Origin: Actinomycetes bacterium
GTDB taxonomy: Bacteria; Actinomycetota; CALGFH01
NCBI GenBank assembly: GCA_030146615.1
Contig: JASLBL010000311.1
Coordinates: forward strand, 1-20,491
Direction of reading: 5' to 3'
DNA: 20,491 bases
This document shows, piece after piece, positions 13,815 through 20,491 of this stretch. A model generated the notes under the pieces. That model had not been told where the DNA came from and did no database searches. It saw only the letters and a program-made list of their open reading frames with translations. The translations under genes were made by a program, and so were the position numbers. Every line of letters begins with the position of its first letter. Within the stretch, counting starts at the first letter, position 1.

Positions 13815-15089
13815 ATGGCGGCCAGCAATCCGCGGGCGGCTCCGGCCAACTCATGCCGTGTCGTCACCGCCGGCGGGTCCCTTGGAGGGCTGCACGCCGC
13901 CCTGTGCCTGCGGGACGTCGGCTGCGAGGTTGAGGTGTTCGAACGCTCGGCGCAGGAGCTCGCCAGCCGCGGCGCGGGCATCGTCCTGCAACCGGCCACG
14001 GTCCGCTACTTCGAGACGCACGGGGTCGTCCGCGTCGAGGACATCAGCGTGCCCTCCCGCTGGCTGCGCTACCTCGATAGGAACGGCTCCGTCATCTACG
14101 AGGAGGCCAGCGCCTTCCGGTTCACGGCCTGGAACACCCTGTACCGCTCCTTCCTGGGGCTGTTCGGACGGAACCGCTACCACCTGGGAGAGGCGCTGGC
14201 GGCGTTCGCGCAGGATGAAGGCGGCGTGACCGTGCAATTCGATTCCGGTCGCCAAGAGCGCTGCGACCTGCTGGTGTGCGCCGACGGCATCGCCTCGACA
14301 GGTCGCCGAGTGCTGCTGCCGGACGTCGAGCCGATCTACGCGGGCTATGTCGGCTGGCGCGGGCTGGTGGAGGAGCGTGAGGCACCAAGGGCCATCTTCG
14401 ACCAGTTCCACGAAGCCTTCACCTATTTCCAGATGCCGGACAGCCAGATCCTGGCCTACCCGGTCCCCTCGCCCGACGGAGAGATCACCCCTGGACGGCG
14501 GCTAGTCAACTGGGTCTGGTACCGCAACGTCGCGCCGGGTGAAGAGCTGAATGCGCTGATGACCGACCGGCACGGGCAGCCACGACCGGCTTCCATGCCG
14601 CCGGGGTACGTGCAGGACCGCTTCGTCGCCGAGCTGCGGCAGACCGCTGAGCGGCGACTACCGCCCGTATTCGCCCGCCTCGTGCAGGACACGAGGGAGC
14701 CCTTCATCCAGCCGATCGTCGACGTCGAGGTGCCCCGGATGGCATTCGGCCGTGTGTGCCTGATCGGCGACGCTGCGTTCGCCGCGCGCCCGCATGCGGC
14801 CGCGGGGACCGCCAAGGCGGCCGCGAACGGTTGGGCTCTGGCCGAGGCCCTCCAGGACGTCAGTCGGGATGTGCCCGCGGCCCTGCGCCGATGGGAGCCC
14901 ACCGAGCGAGAGCTTGGCCGGGAGCTGGTGCGACGAGCCAGGGAGATGGGCGACAAGTCACAGCGGTACGGCACCTGGAAGCCGGGCGATCCGGCCCTAA
15001 AGCTCGGCCTGCTCCCGGGCGCGACGAGGCCGGGCGTGCCGACGTCTGCGCCGGGCGCCGGCCAGCGCAAGCACGTCGGCCATGAATGA
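13815..15089 (+). CDS. FAD-dependent monooxygenase, 2,6-dihydroxypyridine-hydroxylase-like
   Basis: The 424-residue flavoprotein hydroxylates an aromatic or heterocyclic ring using NAD(P)H and oxygen. The FAD-binding motif is GGSLGGLHAAL (20-30), then VEVFERS and SRGAGIVLQPAT. The DG motif is CADGIAST (155-162), and the GD motif is CLIGDAAFAARPHAAAGTAK (315-334). The RPHxxAGxAKA pattern is typical of the group that contains 2,6-dihydroxypyridine 3-monooxygenase of nicotine degradation; usual length about 400. ATG 13815 has AGGAGG 6 bases upstream. A cupin ORF overlaps or follows the stop. The substrate is inferred only at class level; salicylate-type hydroxylases are related alternatives. Confidence 0.88.
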   Translation: MAASNPRAAPANSCRVVTAGGSLGGLHAALCLRDVGCEVEVFERSAQELASRGAGIVLQPATVRYFETHGVVRVEDISVPSRWLRYLDRNGSVIYEEASAFRFTAWNTLYRSFLGLFGRNRYHLGEALAAFAQDEGGVTVQFDSGRQERCDLLVCADGIASTGRRVLLPDVEPIYAGYVGWRGLVEEREAPRAIFDQFHEAFTYFQMPDSQILAYPVPSPDGEITPGRRLVNWVWYRNVAPGEELNALMTDRHGQPRPASMPPGYVQDRFVAELRQTAERRLPPVFARLVQDTREPFIQPIVDVEVPRMAFGRVCLIGDAAFAARPHAAAGTAKAAANGWALAEALQDVSRDVPAALRRWEPTERELGRELVRRAREMGDKSQRYGTWKPGDPALKLGLLPGATRPGVPTSAPGAGQRKHVGHE

Positions 15090-15102
15090 AGCAGGCAGAT
15101 AC

Positions 15103-15503
15103 ATGGCAGAAGTTCGAGTCATCCCGCCCGCGGCGCGGGATGACAGCACCGCCCAGACCTTTGGGCTGCAGCGCTTCGAAGCGGTGTCCTCCAAGCTGAC
15201 CGGCGCCAAGGAACTATGGATGGGCCTGTCGATCCTCCCCGCCGACGGCCGGACCGGTGTCCCACCATCATGGCGACTCCGAGACGGCGCTCTACGTGCT
15301 CCGCGGAGTTGGCCGCTGGTGGATCGGCGACAAGCTCGATCGCCCCTGTGAGGCCCACCCCGGCGACTTCGTCTTCATCCCACCGAACGTTATCCATTGG
15401 AGGAGAACGCCAGCGACACCGAACCGGTCGAGATGATGTCGTCCGTACATGGTCCGGGTGGCGAGCTGGTCGACATCCACCAGCATCCCCACGCCGCGGA
15501 TCC
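15103..15503 (+). pseudogene. cupin (dioxygenase-like) gene with two frameshifts
   Basis: The start is ATG 15103 (or 15082, overlapping the monooxygenase stop). The first frame reads MAEVRVIPPAARDDSTAQTF, then KLTGAKELWMGLSILPADGR. One extra C in the CCC at 15261-15263 shifts it; the next frame gives HHHGDSETALYVLRGVGRWW, then PGDFVFIPPNVIHW. A missing G near 15398 shifts it again to ENASDTEPVEMMSS. Joined, this is a classic cupin with both metal motifs (HHHxxxxE and PGDxxxIPPNVIH). The C-terminus fades into sequence that overlaps the minus-strand gene ending at 15504. If functional, it would follow the monooxygenase, as ring-cleaving or sensor cupins do. Confidence 0.6.
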
Positions 15504-15782
15504 TCACGGCCATACGCCGTCGCCGAGCAGGTCGGCGGCGGCGACCAGCTCGCTCCCGTGCGGCACCCGGACCTCGCCAAGCACCTCCCACAGCGCTCGG
15601 TCGTGCGGTTCTGGGTCGATCCCCTCCCCGACACCAACCTGTCGGTGCCGGTCGATCGCGACGGCGAGCCGGCAGGCGGCGTCCTGGTAGGCGCGGCGCT
15701 CCTGGGCGACCCGCTGCTGACCCTTGGCGCCGGCGGTGGCCTTGGCCGCCTGGAGCCGGTAGGCGATCGACCGCTTGACCAT
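15504..15782 (-). CDS. small hypothetical protein
   Basis: A 92-residue protein from ATG 15782. Almost all codons end in G or C, which strongly supports real coding. It is basic at the N-terminus (MVKRSIAYRLQAAKATAGAK) and predicted helical (QERRAYQDAACRLAVAID), with an acidic C-terminal half. There are no Cys pairs, membrane segments or known motif. GAGG lies 3 bases upstream of the ATG, a little close. It stands alone on the minus strand and overlaps the fading end of the cupin pseudogene. Function unknown. Confidence 0.55.
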   Translation of the reverse strand: MVKRSIAYRLQAAKATAGAKGQQRVAQERRAYQDAACRLAVAIDRHRQVGVGEGIDPEPHDRALWEVLGEVRVPHGSELVAAADLLGDGVWP

Positions 15783-15944
15783 GGACCTCGACCGTCACAA
15801 AGCCGTGAGGTGTGGGGACGGCGCCTTTTGCCCACTGGAGCTCTCACTCCTCGGGTGATGCTTGGCAGGGGCGGCGAGCAGAGCCCTCAGCGCACGGCGA
15901 TACAATCGCCGATCCCGTCACCGGCTGGGTGCAGGAGGGACCCG

Positions 15945-16364
15945 ATGGTGCAGCCTCTGAGGCCTCGTCCACTGCTGGTCCTCGTGTCGGCCGCCCCGCT
16001 GGCATCTGGTGTCGCTGGCATGATGGTGGGACTCCAACGGCGGCGTCCTTACGACGTGTTCTGGATGCACGGCCAGGTCGCCGACATCGGCCGCGATGTG
16101 CTCTTCAAGGGCACCGCGCTGTCCGCCCCGGTGTGGATACTCCTCACCCAGGCAGCCATGACCGCCGCGGTGGCCCGACGGCCAAGCCGGCACGCCGCCC
16201 AGGCACTGGGCGGCTTGGGAGCAGCGCTGGTCGCTGGCTACCTGGGCGAGCGGCTGGTGCGGCAACGCCTCCGTCCATCGGGCTGGGACACCGTTGAGTC
16301 GCCGCTGCTGGTGACTGCTCTCGGGCTGGCAGCAGCCATGGCCGCGCTCGGCCGGCGCCGGTAG
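15945..16364 (+). CDS. small four-helix membrane protein
   Basis: The 139-residue protein has four predicted membrane helices at about 9-30, 58-77, 85-103 and 117-136, and a basic end (GRRR). AGGAGGG lies 5 bases before ATG 15945, which decides the start although the frame is open much further upstream. A polar loop after helix 1 (QRRRPYDVFWMHGQVADIGR) may be a binding site. No family is recognised. It is followed 229 bases later by another membrane protein on the same strand. Confidence 0.7.
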   Translation: MVQPLRPRPLLVLVSAAPLASGVAGMMVGLQRRRPYDVFWMHGQVADIGRDVLFKGTALSAPVWILLTQAAMTAAVARRPSRHAAQALGGLGAALVAGYLGERLVRQRLRPSGWDTVESPLLVTALGLAAAMAALGRRR

Positions 16365-16593
16365 CCGACGGCGTGATCGCCCCGGAGCGACGAGTCAGGA
16401 CCTCGAATCCAATCGCCCCGAAGTCCCAGCTCTGCTTAGCACGCTAGCCGGCCCCGAACCTGCTTTTCCGGACTGTTGGTGACGAGCCTCGTAACGATGG
16501 TGAGACGGTCGTTTGGGACGTTTGGTGACGCACCCGCTGACAGTGGGCCCAAGTGGACGATGCTTGGCGATGGGTCGACACAAGGAGCACGGC

Positions 16594-17874
16594 GTGACCG
16601 CACCTGTGAGCGGGGACGAACGCCCCCGGGCGTCGCCTCGGGCGGTCACGGCCCTGGCCTGGCTACTGTGCAGTGCCAGCCTCACCCTCGGTGTCGTAGG
16701 TTTGGTCTTGGAATCCCTCAACGGCCACCGGATCACGGACTCCGAGGTCCTCGGGATCGTGCTGCTGGCAATCACCTTTCCGCTGGTCGGCGCGGTGGTC
16801 GCGGCGCGGCGACCCCGAAACCCGCTCGGCTGGATCTTCTGCGCCATCGGCATCGCCTATGGCCTAACCGTCACCGGCGAGGCCTACGCCCTCTACACGC
16901 TGGACACCGCCCCGGGCGCGTTGCCCGGCGGGGAGCTGATGAGCTGGCTCGGCAACTGGGCCTGGGCACCAGGACTGGGGCTGCTCATCACCTTTGCCCT
17001 GCTGCTGTTCCCCAACGGGCGGCTACCATCACCCCGCTGGCGGCCCGTGGCCTGGCTGTCCGCCACATCGATCGCCCTCATCTGCGGACCCGGAGCGGTC
17101 TGGTCCTGGCCGCGGCGCGGCCTGGCCCTACTCGCTTCCGACCAGGAGGGGCTCGAGAACGCCCCCCGCCTGGTCCAGCTGCTCGTCCAGGCCGGCCTCC
17201 CGCTGCTGCTGTTGTGCGGGCTCGCCTCAGTGGTGGCGCTGCTGGTGCGGTTCCGCCGCTCCCGCGGGGTGGAGCGCCAGCAGCTGAAGTGGTTCACATT
17301 CGCCGGCGCGGTGACCGTCGCCGGGCTCGTGCTGGTCGTGACCCCATCCCAGTACGGGTTGATCGGGCCGCTCAACGCCCTGGTCGCCCTGCCCGTGCTG
17401 GTCTCGATGCCGGTCGCCGCCGGCATCGCGATCCTGCGCTACCGACTGTATGAGATCGACCGGGTCATCAACCGCACCCTGGTCTACGGGCTGCTCACCA
17501 TGCTCCTCGGGGCGGTCTATGCGGTCGGCGTGTTCGGCCTCGGCCGGCTGCTCAACCCCGTCACCGGGGAATCTGCCCTAGCCGTGGCCGCCTCCACCCT
17601 GGCCGTGGCCGCCCTGTTCCAGCCGGCCCGACACCGCGTCCAAGCCGTGGTCGATCGTCGGTTCAACCGCCGCCGCTACGACGCGACCAGGACCGTGGAG
17701 GCATTCAGCGCCCGGCTGCGCGATCAAGTTGCCCTCGACACGCTCTCGGCCGAACTCCTCAAGGTCGTCGACCAAACGATGCAGCCCACGGCGGTGTCGC
17801 TCTGGCTCTCGCCATCGCCACACATGCCGCGGCGGAATGCAGGCCGAGCCCCATCCCACGCGACACGCTCATGA
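16594..17874 (+). CDS. 7TM histidine-kinase-like membrane protein lacking the kinase domain
   Basis: GTG 16594 with AAGGAG 6 bases upstream gives 426 residues. About eight hydrophobic segments span roughly 18-40, 50-71, 78-95, 123-140, 152-172, 198-219, 235-280 (two) and 295-345 (two). The conserved LLFPNGRLPSPRWRPVAW (137-154), RYRLYEIDRVINRTLVYGLL (282-301) and FQPARHRVQAVVDRRFNRRR (342-361) are hallmarks of a widespread actinobacterial membrane family related to sensor kinase N-termini. A signalling-type linker (TVEAFSARLRDQVALDTLSA, 367-386) follows, but there is no DHp or ATPase domain: the protein ends soon after MQPTAVSLWL. No response regulator is adjacent. Many members of the family end here naturally, so this need not be a truncation. 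The role is probably signal sensing, not established. Confidence 0.85.
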   Translation: MTAPVSGDERPRASPRAVTALAWLLCSASLTLGVVGLVLESLNGHRITDSEVLGIVLLAITFPLVGAVVAARRPRNPLGWIFCAIGIAYGLTVTGEAYALYTLDTAPGALPGGELMSWLGNWAWAPGLGLLITFALLLFPNGRLPSPRWRPVAWLSATSIALICGPGAVWSWPRRGLALLASDQEGLENAPRLVQLLVQAGLPLLLLCGLASVVALLVRFRRSRGVERQQLKWFTFAGAVTVAGLVLVVTPSQYGLIGPLNALVALPVLVSMPVAAGIAILRYRLYEIDRVINRTLVYGLLTMLLGAVYAVGVFGLGRLLNPVTGESALAVAASTLAVAALFQPARHRVQAVVDRRFNRRRYDATRTVEAFSARLRDQVALDTLSAELLKVVDQTMQPTAVSLWLSPSPHMPRRNAGRAPSHATRS

Positions 17875-18630
17875 CCCGCTTGCATCCCATGCCATCCACA
17901 CCACCTCACGCGGCCTTCCGTCGCCTCGCTCGGCACCACATCAACCTGCTCAGAGGTTGAGGGACGAGGCGCCGTGATGTGACCCACGGCCACGTGTTGG
18001 ATCGTTGCTGACAACCTGCTGACAGTCGGAGGCCCTCAATCTGTATGGAACGGACCCCGGCGCCGTCGTCCCGGCAGCCTCCACCACAAGCTGCCCGCAC
18101 CTGCGGTGCACTGCTGTCCTTTGATTGATTGGGTGGACAGTAGAGCGCGACGAGGGCCGTCATCGGTTATGACAAGGCCTCGCGCAGCAGCGAGCGCAGC
18201 TGGCGGCGGAGGCGGCCTTCCTTATGAGGCAGTCAGGCGTTGGACCGGTTGGAGGGGTAGCAGGTCATGCCTCAGGCGCTCTGTGTACCTCCACGCTCGA
18301 GCGCCTCGGTCACATGTCGTCGTTCGCCTGCCTGTGTGGCACCACGAACGCCTCGCGCCGGCGTGCATGACCGCCCTGGACAGGCTGCTTGGCACAAACG
18401 ATCACGGCCGGCGGGAGGCTCATCCCCCGTCGGCTCACCTAGGTGCCGGTGGCCGTCTGCCAAGCGGCGGGACCACCCCTACCGGCTCGATCTGTTGCGC
18501 AGGAGCTGCCCGCTTGGGACGATTCTTCCGGTGAGGGCGATCGGTCCTGGCGCGAGGATGAGCGTCCTGCGCGCGCACCCGCGATGCCTGGCCGATCGGC
18601 GTCGGCGCACAACGGCAAGGAGGTCATCTG
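17875..18630. other. long gene-free stretch before the second alcohol dehydrogenase
   Basis: About 750 bases without a convincing gene. Weak candidates are a plus-strand frame near 18180-18360 (QQRAQLAAEAAFLMRQSGVG...) with no start and an upstream stop, and a 62-codon frame (18443-18631) whose TGA overlaps the ATG of the dehydrogenase but has no Shine-Dalgarno sequence. A perfect 10-bp palindrome, CACCTAGGTG (18436-18445), could be an operator about 190 bases upstream of the dehydrogenase. No tRNA, IS ends or attachment site is recognisable. Confidence 0.3.
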
Positions 18631-19686
18631 ATGAAGGCGCTCGTGTACCACGGACCCGGTCAGAAGGCCTGGGAGGAGGCCCCCGACCCGGCGATCATCG
18701 ACCCGACGGACGTGATCGTGCAGGTCGACACGACCACGATCTGCGGGACCGACCTGCACATCCTCAAGGGAGACGTCCCCGCGGTGACCGACGGGCGGAT
18801 CCTCGGGCACGAAGGGGTCGGGACGATCACCGAGGTCGGCCAGGCGGTGACCAAACTCGCCGTGGGCGACCGCGTGATCATCTCCTGCATCACCTCCTGC
18901 GGCTCGTGCTCCTACTGCCACCAGCAGCTGCCCGCGCACTGTCTGGACGACGAGGGCACCTCGGGCATCGGCTGGATCTTCGGCCACCTCATCAACGGCA
19001 CCCAGGCGGAATTCGTGCGGGTCCCCTTCGCCGACAGTTCCCTGCACAAGCTGCCTGAGGGCGTACACGACGAGGCTGCACTCATGCTGTCCGACATCCT
19101 GCCCACGGGCTTCGAGATCGGGGTGCGCAACGGCCGCGTCAAGCCCGGCGACGTCGTCGCCGTCATCGGCGCCGGACCGGTGGGCCTGGCGGCGATCATG
19201 ACCGCCGGACTCTACGGCGCCTCCCGCATCATCGCCATCGACCTCGACGCCAACCGGGTCGAGCAGGCCAAGGGCTTCGGCGCCACTGACGCCGTCAACA
19301 GCGGCGGTCCGGGCTGGGAAGATCAGGTGCTGGCCATGACCGACGGCCTGGGCGTGGACGTCGCCATCGAGGCCGTGGGCGTGCCGGCGACCTTCGAGAT
19401 GGCCACCGACCTCATCCGCCCCGGGGGGACGGTGGCGAACGTCGGCGTGCACGGCAAGTCGGTGGAGCTGAAGCTCCAGGACCTGTGGATCAAGGACATC
19501 GCGATCACCACCGGCCTGGTGAGCGCTACCACGACGCCGATGCTGCTTAGACTCGTCGCCCAGGGCAAACTCACGCCGCAGCAGTTTGTGAGCCACCGGT
19601 TCAGCTTCGACAGCATCATGGAGGCCTACGACACCTTCGGCCGGGCAGCCGAGACCAAGGCCCTCAAGGTGGCCATCACCCGCTGA
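18631..19686 (+). CDS. zinc-dependent alcohol dehydrogenase (second copy)
   Basis: The 351-residue protein is clearly paralogous to the gene at 12679 along its full length. Catalytic zinc ligands are Cys38 (TTICGTDLH), His60 (LGHEGVG) and probably Asp155 (LSDILPTG). Structural zinc cysteines are Cys90, Cys93, Cys96 and Cys104. The Rossmann motif is VIGAGPVGLAAI (178-189). AGGAGGT lies 8 bases before ATG 18631, a strong ribosome site. IDLDANR, with an acidic residue after the second strand, suggests NAD over NADP; the first copy has VEPTPTR there, so their cofactor or partner use may differ. The gene stands alone, with long empty stretches on both sides. The substrate is unknown; short-chain alcohols, aldehydes or diols are possible. 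Confidence 0.92.
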   Translation: MKALVYHGPGQKAWEEAPDPAIIDPTDVIVQVDTTTICGTDLHILKGDVPAVTDGRILGHEGVGTITEVGQAVTKLAVGDRVIISCITSCGSCSYCHQQLPAHCLDDEGTSGIGWIFGHLINGTQAEFVRVPFADSSLHKLPEGVHDEAALMLSDILPTGFEIGVRNGRVKPGDVVAVIGAGPVGLAAIMTAGLYGASRIIAIDLDANRVEQAKGFGATDAVNSGGPGWEDQVLAMTDGLGVDVAIEAVGVPATFEMATDLIRPGGTVANVGVHGKSVELKLQDLWIKDIAITTGLVSATTTPMLLRLVAQGKLTPQQFVSHRFSFDSIMEAYDTFGRAAETKALKVAITR

Positions 19687-20063
19687 CACCGCCACCGCTG
19701 ACGACCCGATCCGGTCCCAGGTACGCCAGCGCGCCCTATCAGGATCTCCAATTCCGGGAGGTGAGAGCCCGCCGGGGGCGGCGTGGCCGGCCGCCGTGCC
19801 GCCGGCGTAGCAGGTCAGCGAGCTGCCTCCGCCTCGGCCGGGTCGCTTGGTCGTCCGTCAGCCACGCGGGACCGCACTGGCGGCCGCGCGACCGGCCAGT
19901 TCGGCCCGGTGAGCATCGCTGCCTTGTCCTTGAGCTCAGCGGCACCAGCAGGTATCAACCGAAACTCGACAACGGCCCGCTTCGACCCTCGGGCGAGCTC
20001 TTCGAGGGCCGCCGCGACGCTGGGCCTGGCGTTCGGGCAACCCGGCGGCGCCGGATCAGCTCG
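19687..20063. other. gene-poor stretch, possible minus-strand remnant
   Basis: A minus-strand frame from about 20060 to a TGA near 19814 reads NARPSVAAALEELARGSKRA, then VVEFRLIPAGAAELKDKAAM, with fairly GC-rich third positions. It has no good start and lies in frame with, but beyond the stop of, the gene at 20064. It may be the remains of a small protein; no family is recognised. Nothing else is seen. Confidence 0.25.
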
Positions 20064-20333
20064 CTACCGTTGAGTGCACTGGCCGGGCGGGAGGCGGCGC
20101 TGGACCCGGCCGAGGAGGCCGCCGGCGCACTGGGTCCAGGTGCGCTCGCCCATGACCCACAGCCACAGCTCCCGGCGGTAGCCGCTGACGATCCCACCGA
20201 AGCGGTCCCGATCCATGCCCGCGGGTTCGAGCACCGGCCCCCAGCGCTCCCAGAGAGGGTCGGCGATCCAGGATCCGCCGTCCAGGACCGCCAACCGGGC
20301 GTCCCATCGATCCCAGGTGTTCCTGCTTCTCAT
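20064..20333 (-). CDS. small Trp-rich hypothetical protein
   Basis: ATG 20333 gives 89 residues with nine tryptophans, for example WDRWDARLAVLDGGSWIADP, then LWERWGPVLEPAGMDRDRF, and a C-terminal YRRELWLWVMGERTWTQCA. Codon third positions are GC-rich as in real genes. There is no membrane segment or known motif, although the YRRELWLWVMGERTW end looks like a conserved signature. The frame is open a little further upstream (to 20372), and no clear Shine-Dalgarno sequence helps. From 20334 to the right edge I see nothing recognisable. Function unknown. Confidence 0.5.
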   Translation of the reverse strand: MRSRNTWDRWDARLAVLDGGSWIADPLWERWGPVLEPAGMDRDRFGGIVSGYRRELWLWVMGERTWTQCAGGLLGRVQRRLPPGQCTQR

Positions 20334-20491
20334 TGTGGTCGCCGGCCGCAGCCGGGTGCTGGTCCGGCGCAAGCTGATGGCAAGGGCCTTGGTCGGCGCT
20401 GCAGCTCCAGATCGAGATCGAGGGGATGCTGCGCGTCCTCGCCTGGGCGACGTCGACGGTGGATCCCTGTGGCTGCTGCGTCGGTTGGTCC

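Noticed and set aside
383..13838. Identical-looking starts (MAASNPKA and MAASNPRA) of the antitoxin and the FAD monooxygenase
   Set aside because: Only eight residues match and the upstream DNA and the rest of the proteins are unrelated; probably coincidence.
16470..16560. Repeated GGTGACG-like words upstream of the 7TM gene
   Set aside because: Copies are short, irregularly spaced and imperfect; no clear direct-repeat operator can be defined.
18443..18631. 62-codon frame ending on the ATG of the second dehydrogenase
   Set aside because: No Shine-Dalgarno sequence and an unremarkable Ser/Arg/Asp/Pro-rich translation; stop-start overlap alone is weak evidence.

Overview
The window is GC-rich throughout, and its real genes put G or C at nearly every third codon position. 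Many start at GTG behind AGGAGG-type ribosome binding sites. Together with the gene families present (LRR-Roc, kinase-less 7TM proteins, PPOX/F420-type flavoproteins, a Doc toxin-antitoxin pair, a DUF6247-like antitoxin), this points to an actinomycete-like soil bacterium, probably little-studied Actinomycetota. I see no rRNA, tRNA, CRISPR array, intact insertion sequence or phage module.

Left part (1-4610): a type II toxin-antitoxin operon (ribbon-helix-helix antitoxin and Doc toxin) with a promoter/operator and a terminator hairpin. Next, on the minus strand, comes a large protein that joins two membrane helices, a P-loop ATPase region, Sel1/TPR-like repeats and a C-terminal HEXXH zinc-peptidase-like domain; it is the most novel-looking gene here. 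A frameshifted small ORF overlaps its start. Beyond that lies a second, broken toxin-antitoxin pair (DUF6247-like antitoxin and RelE/ParE-like toxin) carrying four apparent frameshifts.

Middle part (4879-10526): an animal-type heme peroxidase, a Tat-signal-like fragment, a membrane-embedded alpha/beta hydrolase whose 3' end seems fused to a piece of an opposite-strand gene, a frameshifted and C-terminally truncated LRR-Roc GTPase, and a tiny remnant of an FAD monooxygenase.

Right part (10527-19686): a minus-strand operon (periplasmic-binding-protein-like protein without signal peptide, cupin, PPOX flavoprotein) is divergent from a plus-strand cluster (zinc alcohol dehydrogenase, 2,6-dihydroxypyridine-hydroxylase-like FAD monooxygenase, frameshifted cupin). 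This arrangement would fit oxidation of a small aromatic or heterocyclic compound. Then follow a short minus-strand hypothetical gene, a 4-TM protein, a 7TM histidine-kinase-like protein lacking its kinase, and a second zinc alcohol dehydrogenase clearly paralogous to the first. The right edge holds one short Trp-rich hypothetical gene.

A theme of the window is decay next to intact genes. At least six loci are interrupted, and most interruptions I can resolve are single-base changes in runs of G or C. That fits real pseudogenes, but it also fits homopolymer errors in the assembly.
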